A DNA stretch of 64,000 nucleotides, taken from NCBI GenBank assembly GCA_964567995.1, contig CAZMOB010000003.1:1-64000 (forward strand). The letters are read 5' to 3'. The DNA comes from JAGOTP01 sp964567995 (GTDB taxonomy: Bacteria; Patescibacteriota; Patescibacteriia; 2-12-FULL-60-25). Positions 26,175 through 33,447 of this stretch are shown piece after piece. The notes under the pieces were generated by a model, which ran no database searches, had not been told where the DNA came from, and saw nothing but the letters and a program-made list of their open reading frames with translations. The stretch's first letter is position 1. Every line of letters begins with the position of its first letter. Both the position numbers and the translations under genes were made by a program.

Positions 26175-26561
26175 TCACGAAAGCAACCCTTGCTGCTTCA
26201 GACCAATCCAGCAGGCCGCTAATGCATCCACCAAACGCTTGGAATGCCAGGTTAAGCCTTTGATCAAAAAACGGCCGGGTGCATGACCTTTCATCAGAGG
26301 TGTTTTATGGTAACCAATCATCCAAGTTCCATCTTCTCCCTGTTTGATGCGCAAACAAATCAGTCGTGTATCGTAGACCGATGGATCAACACGAATCGCG
26401 CGTGGAATATGCGCTGAGATTTCTTGCGCCTGCGGGATAACCGGCGTTCGGGCTGTTTCAAAAACCGTTGGTTCGTAGCGTCCCCATCCAAGGTCGCGCA
26501 TGCTCTCCCAGATGTCAGATGCAGGAAGCAATCGAGCTTGTTCGGAATTCGGCTCCTTCAT
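26175..26561 (-). CDS. Hypothetical protein
   Basis: This 128-residue product contains Trp- and Arg-rich stretches (DIWESMRDLGWGRYEP; RLICLRIKQGEDGTWMIGYHKTPLM) and no signal or membrane segment. I do not recognise a family. TATGCT (minus, 26573-26578) ends 11 nt before the ATG. It probably heads the three-gene unit with the Nudix hydrolase and the coiled-coil protein. Confidence 0.65.
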   Translation of the reverse strand: MKEPNSEQARLLPASDIWESMRDLGWGRYEPTVFETARTPVIPQAQEISAHIPRAIRVDPSVYDTRLICLRIKQGEDGTWMIGYHKTPLMKGHAPGRFLIKGLTWHSKRLVDALAACWIGLKQQGLLS

Positions 26562-26601
26562 CTAAAAAGCATAGCATACCTCCTTCTCTTTCAGAGCGGC
26601 T

Positions 26602-26943
26602 TTAAACTGTTCGTTTTGGCATGATCACCTCTTCAATTGGGTAGACATCAAAAGCGATCTCTTCATCCGGATGCACGCGTCGAATCGCTTTGAGCACCTC
26701 ATCCAACCGCTCACGCGTACAAACTGTCTCTATTCGCTCTTCGGAAGCCTCTTCTAATTTCCCGACTTCTCCCTGGCGCGGTTGCGCTCCCTCCATAGGC
26801 AAAAAGCGCCCGATCCCTTTAGTCGTAAACGTACAGTGTGAATACTTCCCAATCACTCCCGCACCCGCCTCCCCCATCACTTGACGCAGTTCATCCGCAT
26901 GCGACTCTGGCACATACACCACGATTTTGATACGCGAAGGCAT
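26602..26943 (-). CDS. Nif3-like / PII-like (CutA-fold) domain protein
   Basis: This 113-residue protein resembles the stand-alone insert domain of Nif3/YqfO proteins. It has an N-terminal strand KIVVYVPESHADELRQVMGEAGAGVIGKY, then CTFTTKGIGRFLPMEGAQP, then a C-terminal RLDEVLKAIRRVHPDEEIAFDVYPIEE. The fold is PII/CutA-like; stand-alone copies have no established function. TACCAA (minus, 26956-26961) lies 12 nt before the ATG. Confidence 0.8.
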   Translation of the reverse strand: MPSRIKIVVYVPESHADELRQVMGEAGAGVIGKYSHCTFTTKGIGRFLPMEGAQPRQGEVGKLEEASEERIETVCTRERLDEVLKAIRRVHPDEEIAFDVYPIEEVIMPKRTV

Positions 26944-26986
26944 AGGTTAAGCGTTTTGGTACAATTTAGATTGAATCATACAACGA

Positions 26987-27391
26987 TTAGAGAGCAGAAC
27001 GAATAGCTTGTTTATAAAAATCTGGCATCGATAACGACTCGATATCTGCAAGCGTAAAGGCCTTGAATGCTGCCAGTCCAGCTTCACCTACTACCTCCAT
27101 TTCACTCGCTTTTCTCACCAACCTACACAGATACGAAATAACCAAAACACCACGTGATTCATCTTGCGAAACTTGAATAGTGTAGAGATGCGCCTGGATA
27201 AGCCGATCAACCGCTACATCAAAACCAAGCTCTTCTTTTAATTCACGTACAACTGTTTCCATCGGCTGTTCACCTTCGTCCAGTTTTCCACCTGGTAATT
27301 CCCACTCATTTCGCTCATTTTTCCGAAGCCAAACCCTTCCTTCATCGAATACGATCCCTTTGACAGAAATGGGAACGGTGTAGGTAGGCAT
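26987..27391 (-). CDS. Nudix hydrolase
   Basis: This 134-residue protein carries a canonical Nudix box, GGKLDEGEQPMETVVRELKEELGF, at about residues 35-58, with a typical N-terminal strand (VPISVKGIVFDEGRVWL). MutT-like housecleaning of nucleotide derivatives is likely but the substrate is unknown. It starts 7 bp after the PPC-domain gene and belongs to its transcript. Confidence 0.88.
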   Translation of the reverse strand: MPTYTVPISVKGIVFDEGRVWLRKNERNEWELPGGKLDEGEQPMETVVRELKEELGFDVAVDRLIQAHLYTIQVSQDESRGVLVISYLCRLVRKASEMEVVGEAGLAAFKAFTLADIESLSMPDFYKQAIRSAL

Positions 27392-27398
27392 ACGAGAT

Positions 27399-27797
27399 CT
27401 ATATTTTAGGCTTCACAACTAGCTCATCATATCCCGTTCTTGCTTCATGTTCTCGGCTATAAATCACATCATCGAATATAAGGAACACGACCTCACAAGT
27501 CATTCCGACGATCGAACCCATCTTAAGATGGCCACCGATCACACTCCCTTCTTGATCGGACACAGCGATATGCATATGTAATGCCTCTGGAGAAATCGTT
27601 CCGGTAGCCGATACGATCTCGTATGATCCTTCCCATTCTTTGACCGTTTTCCCATCCGCCATACGCAAAACAGCCTTCGTGAGATGCCCAACGAGGGAAA
27701 CGACGCAGGCTGCTTTGATACCTTCTTTTGACGCTAAATGCTCGATCTCACCGCATAGATCTTGGCCGGCGGTTAAGCGTACGGAGAACTGTCTCAT
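27399..27797 (-). CDS. PPC/DUF296 domain protein
   Basis: This 132-residue protein matches the PPC (plants and prokaryotes conserved, DUF296) fold: N-terminal RLTAGQDLCGEIEHLASKEGI, central SYEIVSATGTISPEALHMHIAVSD and EGSVIGGHLKMG. The His residues in HMHIAVSD and GGH are typical and may bind metal. Prokaryotic members are usually stand-alone and trimeric with unclear roles. It lies 23 bp downstream of secA in the same direction. Confidence 0.85.
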   Translation of the reverse strand: MRQFSVRLTAGQDLCGEIEHLASKEGIKAACVVSLVGHLTKAVLRMADGKTVKEWEGSYEIVSATGTISPEALHMHIAVSDQEGSVIGGHLKMGSIVGMTCEVVFLIFDDVIYSREHEARTGYDELVVKPKI

Positions 27798-27820
27798 GCC
27801 CTCTTACGTTCTAAACTCGT

Positions 27821-30526
27821 TTACGCTTGGGCTCCGTGACACTTCTTGAACTTCTTCCCAGAGCCACACGGACACGGATCATTTCGTCCTGCATCCTTCA
27901 TTTGTTTGTCAGATGGTTTGGCGAATTGTTGTAGCGTCTCTTCGCCACCCGTCACTTCCACAGAGGGAGCCAACGCTTCCACTTTCGTCGCATCCGCTTC
28001 GGCCATCTCACGGACGAATTTCACTTTGAAGATGGTGTGGGTGACGCGCTGCTGAATGAGATTCTGCAATTCCTGGAAGCGCTGGTACGCCTCTTTTTTG
28101 TATTCAACCAATGGATCACGCTGGCCATACGCCTGCAAGTTTACACCACGACGTAGATACTCCATGTTCTCCAAGTGCTCGATCCAGAGATCATCAATCG
28201 AGCGCAGCAGGATGATCTTCTCGACTTCCGCCAATGAAACCTGATCACCCATCTGCTCTTCAAAGGCTTGATAGGCCTTTTTGACAGAGTCCATGACGGC
28301 TTCGACGAGTTTAGTCCGCGCCTCAGCTTGACCCTCACCTTCCAAGGTTTTCTCATCCAACGCCGGCAACACGATCTCCATATCCTGCGGCAAGATCGTT
28401 TTGCACGCTTCACGCAAGCGTGGCAATTCCCAGTCAGAACCCGATTCGACCGACGTACAAGCCGCGACTAGCTGCTCGATCTCGCCTTCAAACATCTCTA
28501 TGACGAATTTCTTCAAGGGACGCTCCCCTTCCGTCGTGGCGCGCTCCGTCGCTTCAAGAATGTCGTTGCGCTTTTTATAGATGGCGGTGCGATGCTTGTT
28601 CAAGACGTCGTCGTATTCCAAGACGTGCTTGCGAATATCGAAGTTGTGCCCTTCCACTTTATGCTGAGCGGATTCAATCGCTTTCGTTAGAACGATGTTC
28701 TGAATCGCTTCGTCTTCTGGCAACTTCGTCACTTCCATGACCTTTTTCATGCGGTCGGAGCTGAAAATACGCATCAAATCATCTTCCGTCGAAACGTAGA
28801 ATTGTGTCGTTCCCGGATCTCCCTGACGACCAGCCCGACCACGCAACTGGTTGTCGATACGACGTGATTCGTGGCGCTCCGTGCCGATCACATGCAAACC
28901 ACCGAGAGCACGAACCGCTTCGGCCTCAGCTTTGTCTGGCGGATTTCCGCCCAAAATAATGTCGACTCCGCGACCAGCCATATTCGTCGCAACTGTCACG
29001 CCACCCCGTCGCCCAGCCTGCGCGATGATTTCTCCTTCGCGTTCGTGGTTCTTGGCGTTCAAGACGTTATGCGGAATGCCGGATTGCGTCAGAAGTTCGC
29101 TCAACACTTCGTTCTTCGCGATGCTCGCCGTTCCAACCAAAACCGGTTGACCCAACTCGTGTCGGCGTTTGATTTCTTGAGCTACTGCTTTAAATTTTCC
29201 TAACTCGTTGCGGTAGAGCAAATCGCCCAAATCTTTACGTTGACTTGTTTTATTGGTTGGGATCGTCAACACGTCGAGCTTATAGATCTTGAAGAATTCT
29301 TCGGCTTCCGTCGCGGCGGTTCCCGTCATACCGGATAACTTTCCGTACAAACGGAAATAGTTCTGGAAGGTGATCGTCGCGAGCGTCACAGATTCACGCT
29401 GAATCGAAACACGTTCCTTAGCCTCGATCGCTTGGTGCAACCCCTCGGAGTAACGGCGACCCTGCATTAAACGACCCGTGAATTCATCCACGATTACAAC
29501 TTCGCCATCTTTGACCACGTAGTCTCGATCGCGACGGTAGAGGGCGTGTGCACGTAACGCTTGCTCAAGATGATGGACCAGACGCACACCCTGACCATAT
29601 AAGTTCTCGATCCCCAGCCACCCTTCCATTTTGGTGATACCGGCTTCAGAGATAGAAGAAGTGCGTAATTTTTCATCAACCACGTAGTCTTCTTTTTCAA
29701 CCAAGCGCGTCACGAGTTCCGCAAAACGATAGTACAACTGCTCTGGCTCTTGCGCTGGTGCCGAAATAATGAGCGGGGTACGCGCTTCGTCGATCAAAAT
29801 CGAGTCGACTTCGTCCACAATGGCGTAGTTCAAGCCGCGCTGGACTTTTTGCGCCAAGCTCGGCGCCATGTTGTCGCGCAAATAATCAAATCCAAATTCG
29901 TTGTTGGTGCCGTAGGTAATATCCGCCGCATAGGCCTCACGACGCGACACAGGACGCAAGTAGTCCATGTCGACCTGGAACATACCAGTCGCATCGCGTT
30001 CTTCGTCATGCTTTGGTTCCGCTTTGAAATCAGGATCGTAGATAAAACTTGCTCCGTGCTGGATGGTTGCGACGGACAACCCAAGCGCGTAGTGCACCTG
30101 GCCCATCCACACCGCATCACGCCGCGCCAAGTAGTCGTTGACCGTCACAACGTGTACACCCTTCCCAGATAAGGCATTCAAAAAGGCAGGCGCGGTTGCC
30201 ATGAGCGTCTTTCCTTCACCCGTACGAGCTTCTGCGATCATTCCCTTATGCAAGGCCAAGCCACCAATCAACTGCACATCATAGTGACGTTGCTTGGTCG
30301 CGCGGCGTGAAGCTTCACGAACGAGAGCGAAGGCCTCCTCCAAGACATCGTCCAGCGAACGACCAGACTGGACCTCGGTTTTGAGCTTGGTCGCTCGCGT
30401 TTTCAGCTCTTCGTCAGAGCAGGCTTGGAGCGCTGATTCTAACGCACCGATCCGATTCACGGTCAGCATCAAGCGTTTTACTTCACGGGCATTTGGATCT
30501 CCGAAGAGTTTGTTCAGGAAAGACAT
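27821..30526 (-). CDS. secA: Preprotein translocase ATPase SecA
   Basis: SecA is the motor that pushes unfolded preproteins through SecYEG. The 901 residues include Walker A EARTGEGKTLMATAPAF (about 95-110), DEAD-like YAIVDEVDSILIDEARTPLIISAP, the second-motor motifs GTASIAKNE and ATNMAGRGVDIILGG, and a C-terminal zinc motif DPCPCGSGKKFKKCHG for SecB/ribosome contact. The start at 30526 (MSFLNKLFGDPN) is the normal SecA start; TACTAT (minus, 30538-30543) lies 11 nt upstream, so the longer reading is rejected. Confidence 0.97.
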   Translation of the reverse strand: MSFLNKLFGDPNAREVKRLMLTVNRIGALESALQACSDEELKTRATKLKTEVQSGRSLDDVLEEAFALVREASRRATKQRHYDVQLIGGLALHKGMIAEARTGEGKTLMATAPAFLNALSGKGVHVVTVNDYLARRDAVWMGQVHYALGLSVATIQHGASFIYDPDFKAEPKHDEERDATGMFQVDMDYLRPVSRREAYAADITYGTNNEFGFDYLRDNMAPSLAQKVQRGLNYAIVDEVDSILIDEARTPLIISAPAQEPEQLYYRFAELVTRLVEKEDYVVDEKLRTSSISEAGITKMEGWLGIENLYGQGVRLVHHLEQALRAHALYRRDRDYVVKDGEVVIVDEFTGRLMQGRRYSEGLHQAIEAKERVSIQRESVTLATITFQNYFRLYGKLSGMTGTAATEAEEFFKIYKLDVLTIPTNKTSQRKDLGDLLYRNELGKFKAVAQEIKRRHELGQPVLVGTASIAKNEVLSELLTQSGIPHNVLNAKNHEREGEIIAQAGRRGGVTVATNMAGRGVDIILGGNPPDKAEAEAVRALGGLHVIGTERHESRRIDNQLRGRAGRQGDPGTTQFYVSTEDDLMRIFSSDRMKKVMEVTKLPEDEAIQNIVLTKAIESAQHKVEGHNFDIRKHVLEYDDVLNKHRTAIYKKRNDILEATERATTEGERPLKKFVIEMFEGEIEQLVAACTSVESGSDWELPRLREACKTILPQDMEIVLPALDEKTLEGEGQAEARTKLVEAVMDSVKKAYQAFEEQMGDQVSLAEVEKIILLRSIDDLWIEHLENMEYLRRGVNLQAYGQRDPLVEYKKEAYQRFQELQNLIQQRVTHTIFKVKFVREMAEADATKVEALAPSVEVTGGEETLQQFAKPSDKQMKDAGRNDPCPCGSGKKFKKCHGAQA

Positions 30527-30615
30527 ACGTCTGCAGGATAGTAGCGATTGAGAGCCGAATCGTCCAGCAACCAAAAAACGAACCGCTTGGCCCGTTTTTC
30601 TCTCAACCAAGCCTT

Positions 30616-30939
30616 TTATATTCCGTCTCCGTGCTGCCGATCCTGGATTCGCTCTTTCAATGACGCTAATTCCATCCGCAAATGATCTTTTACCTTATCA
30701 ATTGCCTTATAGAGCTCCTCCTCTTCTCGTTCGATCCGGATTACATCTTTTGAGACCTCAACCGCTGCCTTACAAAAGAAAATATCGCCTTTTTGATGAT
30801 GCTGCGTCGATCGGCCAACTTCGACATCAATATGCTGAATCCCCTCGAAATATTTGCTCAAACCCTGCATTTTTTCTTCGACATACGCCGTGATAGCTGG
30901 TGTCGACTCGATTCCGTGGTAGGTGATGTTGATGGTCAT
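30616..30939 (-). CDS. Ribosome hibernation promoting factor (short HPF/RaiA type)
   Basis: This 107-residue protein has the S30AE/HPF domain only: INITYHGIESTPAITAYVEEKMQGLSKYFEG and KGDIFFCKAAVEV, then EEELYKAIDKVKDHLRMEL. It binds in the decoding centre of idle ribosomes. The short form lacks the dimerisation tail of long HPF. It lies just upstream of secA in the same direction, a common arrangement. Its promoter at 30975-31003 gives a leader of about 30 nt containing GAGGTGG, unlike most native genes here. Confidence 0.9.
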   Translation of the reverse strand: MTINITYHGIESTPAITAYVEEKMQGLSKYFEGIQHIDVEVGRSTQHHQKGDIFFCKAAVEVSKDVIRIEREEEELYKAIDKVKDHLRMELASLKERIQDRQHGDGI

Positions 30940-30974
30940 AAAGGTAAGCGACTAGAGAGCAAATCCACCTCTTT

Positions 30975-31003
30975 AGGATAGCGTTTGAGTAGAAAAGAGA
31001 CAA
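30975..31003 (-). promoter_or_regulatory. Promoter of the hibernation factor gene
   Basis: On the minus strand TTGTCT (30998-31003) and TATCCT (30975-30980) are spaced by 17 bp. Confidence 0.65.
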
Positions 31004-31034
31004 TTTTTGTACAACCTGAAGAGCAGGCAAGAGA

Positions 31035-31063
31035 TTGACAAAAGAGTCAAAATAGACTATATT
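31035..31063 (+). promoter_or_regulatory. Consensus promoter of unit D1
   Basis: TTGACA (31035-31040) and TATATT (31058-31063) are spaced by exactly 17 bp, giving a leader of about 85 nt to the ATG at 31156. Confidence 0.9.
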
Positions 31064-31089
31064 AAATCGCTTTTTCTTACCTGTTGCCT

Positions 31090-31155
31090 GGGGAGTGAAT
31101 TCTGTTCAGAGTAATTAAGATAGAAACCACCATTCTGAACAGAACGGAGCTCCCC
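31090..31155 (+). promoter_or_regulatory. Leader hairpin covering the ribosome-binding site of D1
   Basis: A long stem pairs TTCTGTTCAGA (31100-31110) with TCTGAACAGAA (31134-31144), and an outer stem pairs GGGGAG (31090-31095) with CTCCCC (31150-31155), directly abutting the ATG. The Shine-Dalgarno core GGAG (about 31146-31149) lies between the two right-hand arms, so folding would limit ribosome access. Confidence 0.65.
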
Positions 31156-31479
31156 ATGAAACGCTGGTCTGCCTTCTCAATCATCGCACTGCTGGTCGCC
31201 CTGCTCGCCGAAGACAATGCCGAGCAGGCGCAGCAGTCAGCCCTCCACTCAGAGGAGCTGCGCAAGGCGCAGGTCTACGTCAACCCGAACTGCCAGCATC
31301 AAGGCTGCCAAACCTGGCAAAGCCGAGCGCTCGAGGAGGAGGAACGACGAATTCCCATGGACTGTAGGACTCAAACCGAAGACCTCAGGGACGCCATTCA
31401 AGGCTACCTGAACGAGATCGACGACTGCCGAAACGGGCGGCCGTTCGACATCGGCTATTGGGCCTGCGTCGATCACTGA
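31156..31479 (+). CDS. GC-rich unit D1: small secreted Cys-containing protein
   Basis: This 107-residue product starts with a signal-like segment (KRWSAFSIIALLVALLAED) followed by a Gln/Glu/Arg-rich body with Cys at about residues 46, 50, 70, 91 and 104 (NPNCQHQGC, PMDCRT, DDCRN, WACVD). Disulfides after export are plausible. No family is recognised. It is the first of three GC-rich plus-strand units inserted between the hibernation factor and murB, both on the minus strand, each with its own promoter, leader and terminator. Confidence 0.75.
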   Translation: MKRWSAFSIIALLVALLAEDNAEQAQQSALHSEELRKAQVYVNPNCQHQGCQTWQSRALEEEERRIPMDCRTQTEDLRDAIQGYLNEIDDCRNGRPFDIGYWACVDH

Positions 31480-31482
31480 CAC

Positions 31483-31528
31483 GCTTACGACCGCCGACGC
31501 ACACCTCGCGTCCCTTACGGTCGTGAGC
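31483..31528 (+). terminator. Compound hairpin 3' of unit D1
   Basis: The outer stem GCTTACGACCG (31483-31493) pairs with CGGTCGTGAGC (31518-31528). The inner stem GACGC/GCGTC is at 31496-31500 and 31508-31512. The inner helix and flanks recur after D2, after D3 and at 63579. Confidence 0.75.
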
Positions 31529-31564
31529 GTTGTGCATTTTATAGACAAAGAGAATGCTATATTG

Positions 31565-31593
31565 TTGACGTTTCTATCAAAAAACAGTAGGTT
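31565..31593 (+). promoter_or_regulatory. Promoter of unit D2
   Basis: TTGACG (31565-31570) and TAGGTT (31588-31593) are spaced by 17 bp. The spacer ends in CAG, as does that of the D3 promoter. Confidence 0.7.
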
Positions 31594-31612
31594 TTTGACC
31601 TGAATCACTTCT

Positions 31613-31676
31613 GTTCCCCATCTTTTCGGCTCCCTAGTTCGTGGCAGCAAAGATGGGGAACGGACGCGGTTGTCCG
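31613..31676 (+). promoter_or_regulatory. Conserved structured leader of unit D2
   Basis: Stem 1 pairs GTTCCCCATCTTT (31613-31625) with AAAGATGGGGAAC (31649-31661). Stem 2, CGGAC/GTCCG (31661-31665 and 31672-31676), follows immediately. The same two stems recur in the D3 leader with a compensatory change (C-G to T-A) in stem 1. Confidence 0.7.
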
Positions 31677-31713
31677 AACCTCTGTTCTGATGGAGTACAG
31701 GAGGACGTTCACA

Positions 31714-32436
31714 ATGAAGATGGTATACGTCGATCCGCTTTCGCTGAAGGCGCTCGAGGCGCTCCGGCTGGGTGCGGCCGCCTTCGCCACGTTCCGGGCC
31801 GAACACCCTGAGTTCACGCTCCTCGGCTACAACGACGGGTGGACCAAAGATCCCGACGAGAAGCTGGTGACGGAGGGACCGGATCTCATTGACGTGGACG
31901 AACACGCAGAGAGTTTCTGGCTCAAGGGGATCAGCCTCGCGGACGTCGATCTGTCGGGGCTGAAGCTCTTCAACCTCGATTTCGATCGCGCGGACCTTCA
32001 GGACGCGCAGCTGGTCGGCTGCAAGATCAGGATGTGCGGCTTTGACCACAGCATCCTGCAGAGAGCGGATCTGTCCAGCTCCGAAATCCAGAACAGCAAC
32101 TTCAGAGTCGCAGACCTGAGGCATGCCAAGCTGCAGAGGATCACGCTGGGCGGCCGGGGCCTGGCACCCGTCCAGTTCCACTGGGCCGTCATGGCAGGGG
32201 CCGACCTGACTGGTGCGACGCTGGACGAGGGCGACTTCTTGGGCGCCTACCTCTGGGAGGTGGACCTCACCGACGCCAGGGGGAAGGATATGACCTTCCA
32301 CGAGGCGAACGTGAAGGGGCTCAAGGGTCTGGCGAGCGCGTCCTTCGCACATCCGGGGAGAATGATCGGCGAGCACGAGTACATGAGCGGCGAGAAGTAC
32401 TTCTCGCGACTGGCCAAGAAGGAGGAAAAGAGGTAG
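31714..32436 (+). CDS. GC-rich unit D2: pentapeptide-repeat protein
   Basis: This 240-residue product has an N-terminal helical cap (LKALEALRLGAAAFATFRAEHPE) and then pentapeptide-like repeats from about residue 70 to 200 (ADVDLSGLKLFNLDFDRADL; ADLSSSEIQNSNFRVADL; ADLTGATLDEGDFLGAYL), which predicts a right-handed quadrilateral beta-helix. Such proteins sometimes mimic DNA or bind gyrase, but most have no known role. The start at 31714 follows AGGAGG (31699-31704) with 9-nt spacing. It is a paralogue of the next gene, sharing the cap and repeats. Confidence 0.85.
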   Translation: MKMVYVDPLSLKALEALRLGAAAFATFRAEHPEFTLLGYNDGWTKDPDEKLVTEGPDLIDVDEHAESFWLKGISLADVDLSGLKLFNLDFDRADLQDAQLVGCKIRMCGFDHSILQRADLSSSEIQNSNFRVADLRHAKLQRITLGGRGLAPVQFHWAVMAGADLTGATLDEGDFLGAYLWEVDLTDARGKDMTFHEANVKGLKGLASASFAHPGRMIGEHEYMSGEKYFSRLAKKEEKR

Positions 32437-32461
32437 CGGACTATACGAAGACTCAACAAGA

Positions 32462-32505
32462 CTCACGACCCTGACGCACCGCTTGCGTCCCTAACAGGTC
32501 GTGAG
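32462..32505 (+). terminator. Compound hairpin 3' of unit D2
   Basis: CTCACGACC (32462-32470) pairs with GGTCGTGAG (32497-32505) around an inner stem GACGCA/TGCGTC (32473-32478 and 32484-32489). The flank after it, TTGTGCGTTT, is shared with D1 and D3. Confidence 0.75.
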
Positions 32506-32526
32506 TTGTGCGTTTAGGGCAGATAA

Positions 32527-32555
32527 TTGACCGTTTTATTTAAATACAGTACTTT
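32527..32555 (+). promoter_or_regulatory. Promoter of unit D3
   Basis: TTGACC (32527-32532) and TACTTT (32550-32555) are spaced by 17 bp. Confidence 0.75.
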
Positions 32556-32577
32556 CTTACATCAGCAATCGTGATCG

Positions 32578-32637
32578 GTTCCTCATCTTCTTAGCCAACG
32601 ATTGGCTCGCGAGATGAGGAACGGACGTGGTTGTCCG
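32578..32637 (+). promoter_or_regulatory. Conserved structured leader of unit D3
   Basis: Stem 1 pairs GTTCCTCATCT (32578-32588) with AGATGAGGAAC (32612-32622) and encloses AGCCAA/TTGGCT (32593-32607). Stem 2, CGGAC/GTCCG, is at 32622-32637. It is the second copy of the D2 leader element, located about 33 nt before the ATG. Confidence 0.7.
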
Positions 32638-32669
32638 GACCTTGTGTTAGATCACGGAGGAAAAGAACT

Positions 32670-33368
32670 ATGAAGATTTCAAGAATCGCTGCTGCTGCCC
32701 TCAACGCGCTGCGGGAAGGAACGGACGTGTTCGCGGCATTCCGCGCCAAACACCCGGAGCTCAAGAGCCTCGGGAGCAAGGTGAGGGGTGCTGTGGACTG
32801 CACGGATGAAGATGCCGTAGAGGTTAATGGGCTCCACGAGGTCAAGGGGATCAACCTGAAGAAAGCGGACCTCTCCGGACTCATCGTGTACTGCCTCGAC
32901 TTCGACGAGTCTGATCTCACTGACGCGAATCTGGCAGACACTATCCTCTACGCCTGCGGCTTCGATCGGACGGAGATGGAGAATGTGACTCTCAACGGTG
33001 CGTCGATCCAAGGGTGCAGTTTCAACTGGGCCAACATGGTGGGCGCCCAGATGAAAGGGGTGAGGATGGGCAGCGGAGACATGGGAGGCACCATCTGGTT
33101 CCAGGAGACGAAGCTGATGAACGCGGTCCTGGAAGGAGCGGATCTGAATTTCGGGTGCTTCAGCGGTGCAGATCTCAGTGGAGCCAACCTGCGCCGAGCG
33201 ACCGGTACCGGGACGACGACCTTCATGGAGTGCGTGATGCTGGCTGTCGACGTCGCAGGAGCTGACTTCACCGACTCCAACTTCGCGAAGTCTGACCTCC
33301 GAGGCGTCGAGCTGCACCTGGGCCGTTTCGTGGACTGCGTGTTCGAGAAGACGCAGCAGGGAACGTAG
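32670..33368 (+). CDS. GC-rich unit D3: pentapeptide-repeat protein
   Basis: This 232-residue paralogue of D2 has a helical cap (AALNALREGTDVFAAFRAKHPE) and pentapeptide-like repeats (KADLSGLIVYCLDFDESDL; DANLADTILYACGFD; GADLNFGCFSGADLSGANL; VAGADFTDSNFAKSDLRGVEL). The start at 32670 follows CGGAGG (Shine-Dalgarno at 32656-32660) with 9-nt spacing, exactly as in D2. The shared promoter spacing, leader, start context and terminator show that the whole transcription unit, not only the coding region, was duplicated. Function is unknown. Confidence 0.85.
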   Translation: MKISRIAAAALNALREGTDVFAAFRAKHPELKSLGSKVRGAVDCTDEDAVEVNGLHEVKGINLKKADLSGLIVYCLDFDESDLTDANLADTILYACGFDRTEMENVTLNGASIQGCSFNWANMVGAQMKGVRMGSGDMGGTIWFQETKLMNAVLEGADLNFGCFSGADLSGANLRRATGTGTTTFMECVMLAVDVAGADFTDSNFAKSDLRGVELHLGRFVDCVFEKTQQGT

Positions 33369-33387
33369 ACAATTTAAGGAGAGAACG

Positions 33388-33431
33388 CTCACGACCCGGC
33401 GCACAACTCGCGCCCCTAAAAAGGTCGTGAG
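33388..33431 (+). terminator. Compound hairpin 3' of unit D3
   Basis: CTCACGACC (33388-33396) pairs with GGTCGTGAG (33423-33431), with an inner stem GGCGC/GCGCC (33398-33402 and 33410-33414). It lies 17 bp before the murB stop codon on the other strand. Confidence 0.75.
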
Positions 33432-33447
33432 TTGTGCGTTATAAATG

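Noticed and set aside
31249..32466. Long minus-strand ORF of 405 codons opposite units D1 and D2, and a similar one at 32679-33500
   Set aside because: They are opposite-strand shadows of GC-rich plus-strand genes that have promoters, Shine-Dalgarno sequences and recognisable pentapeptide repeats.
31483..33431. Compound hairpins as integron attC sites
   Set aside because: They lack the RYYYAAC and GTTRRRY core sites and no integron integrase is visible. The genes also have their own promoters, unlike typical cassettes.
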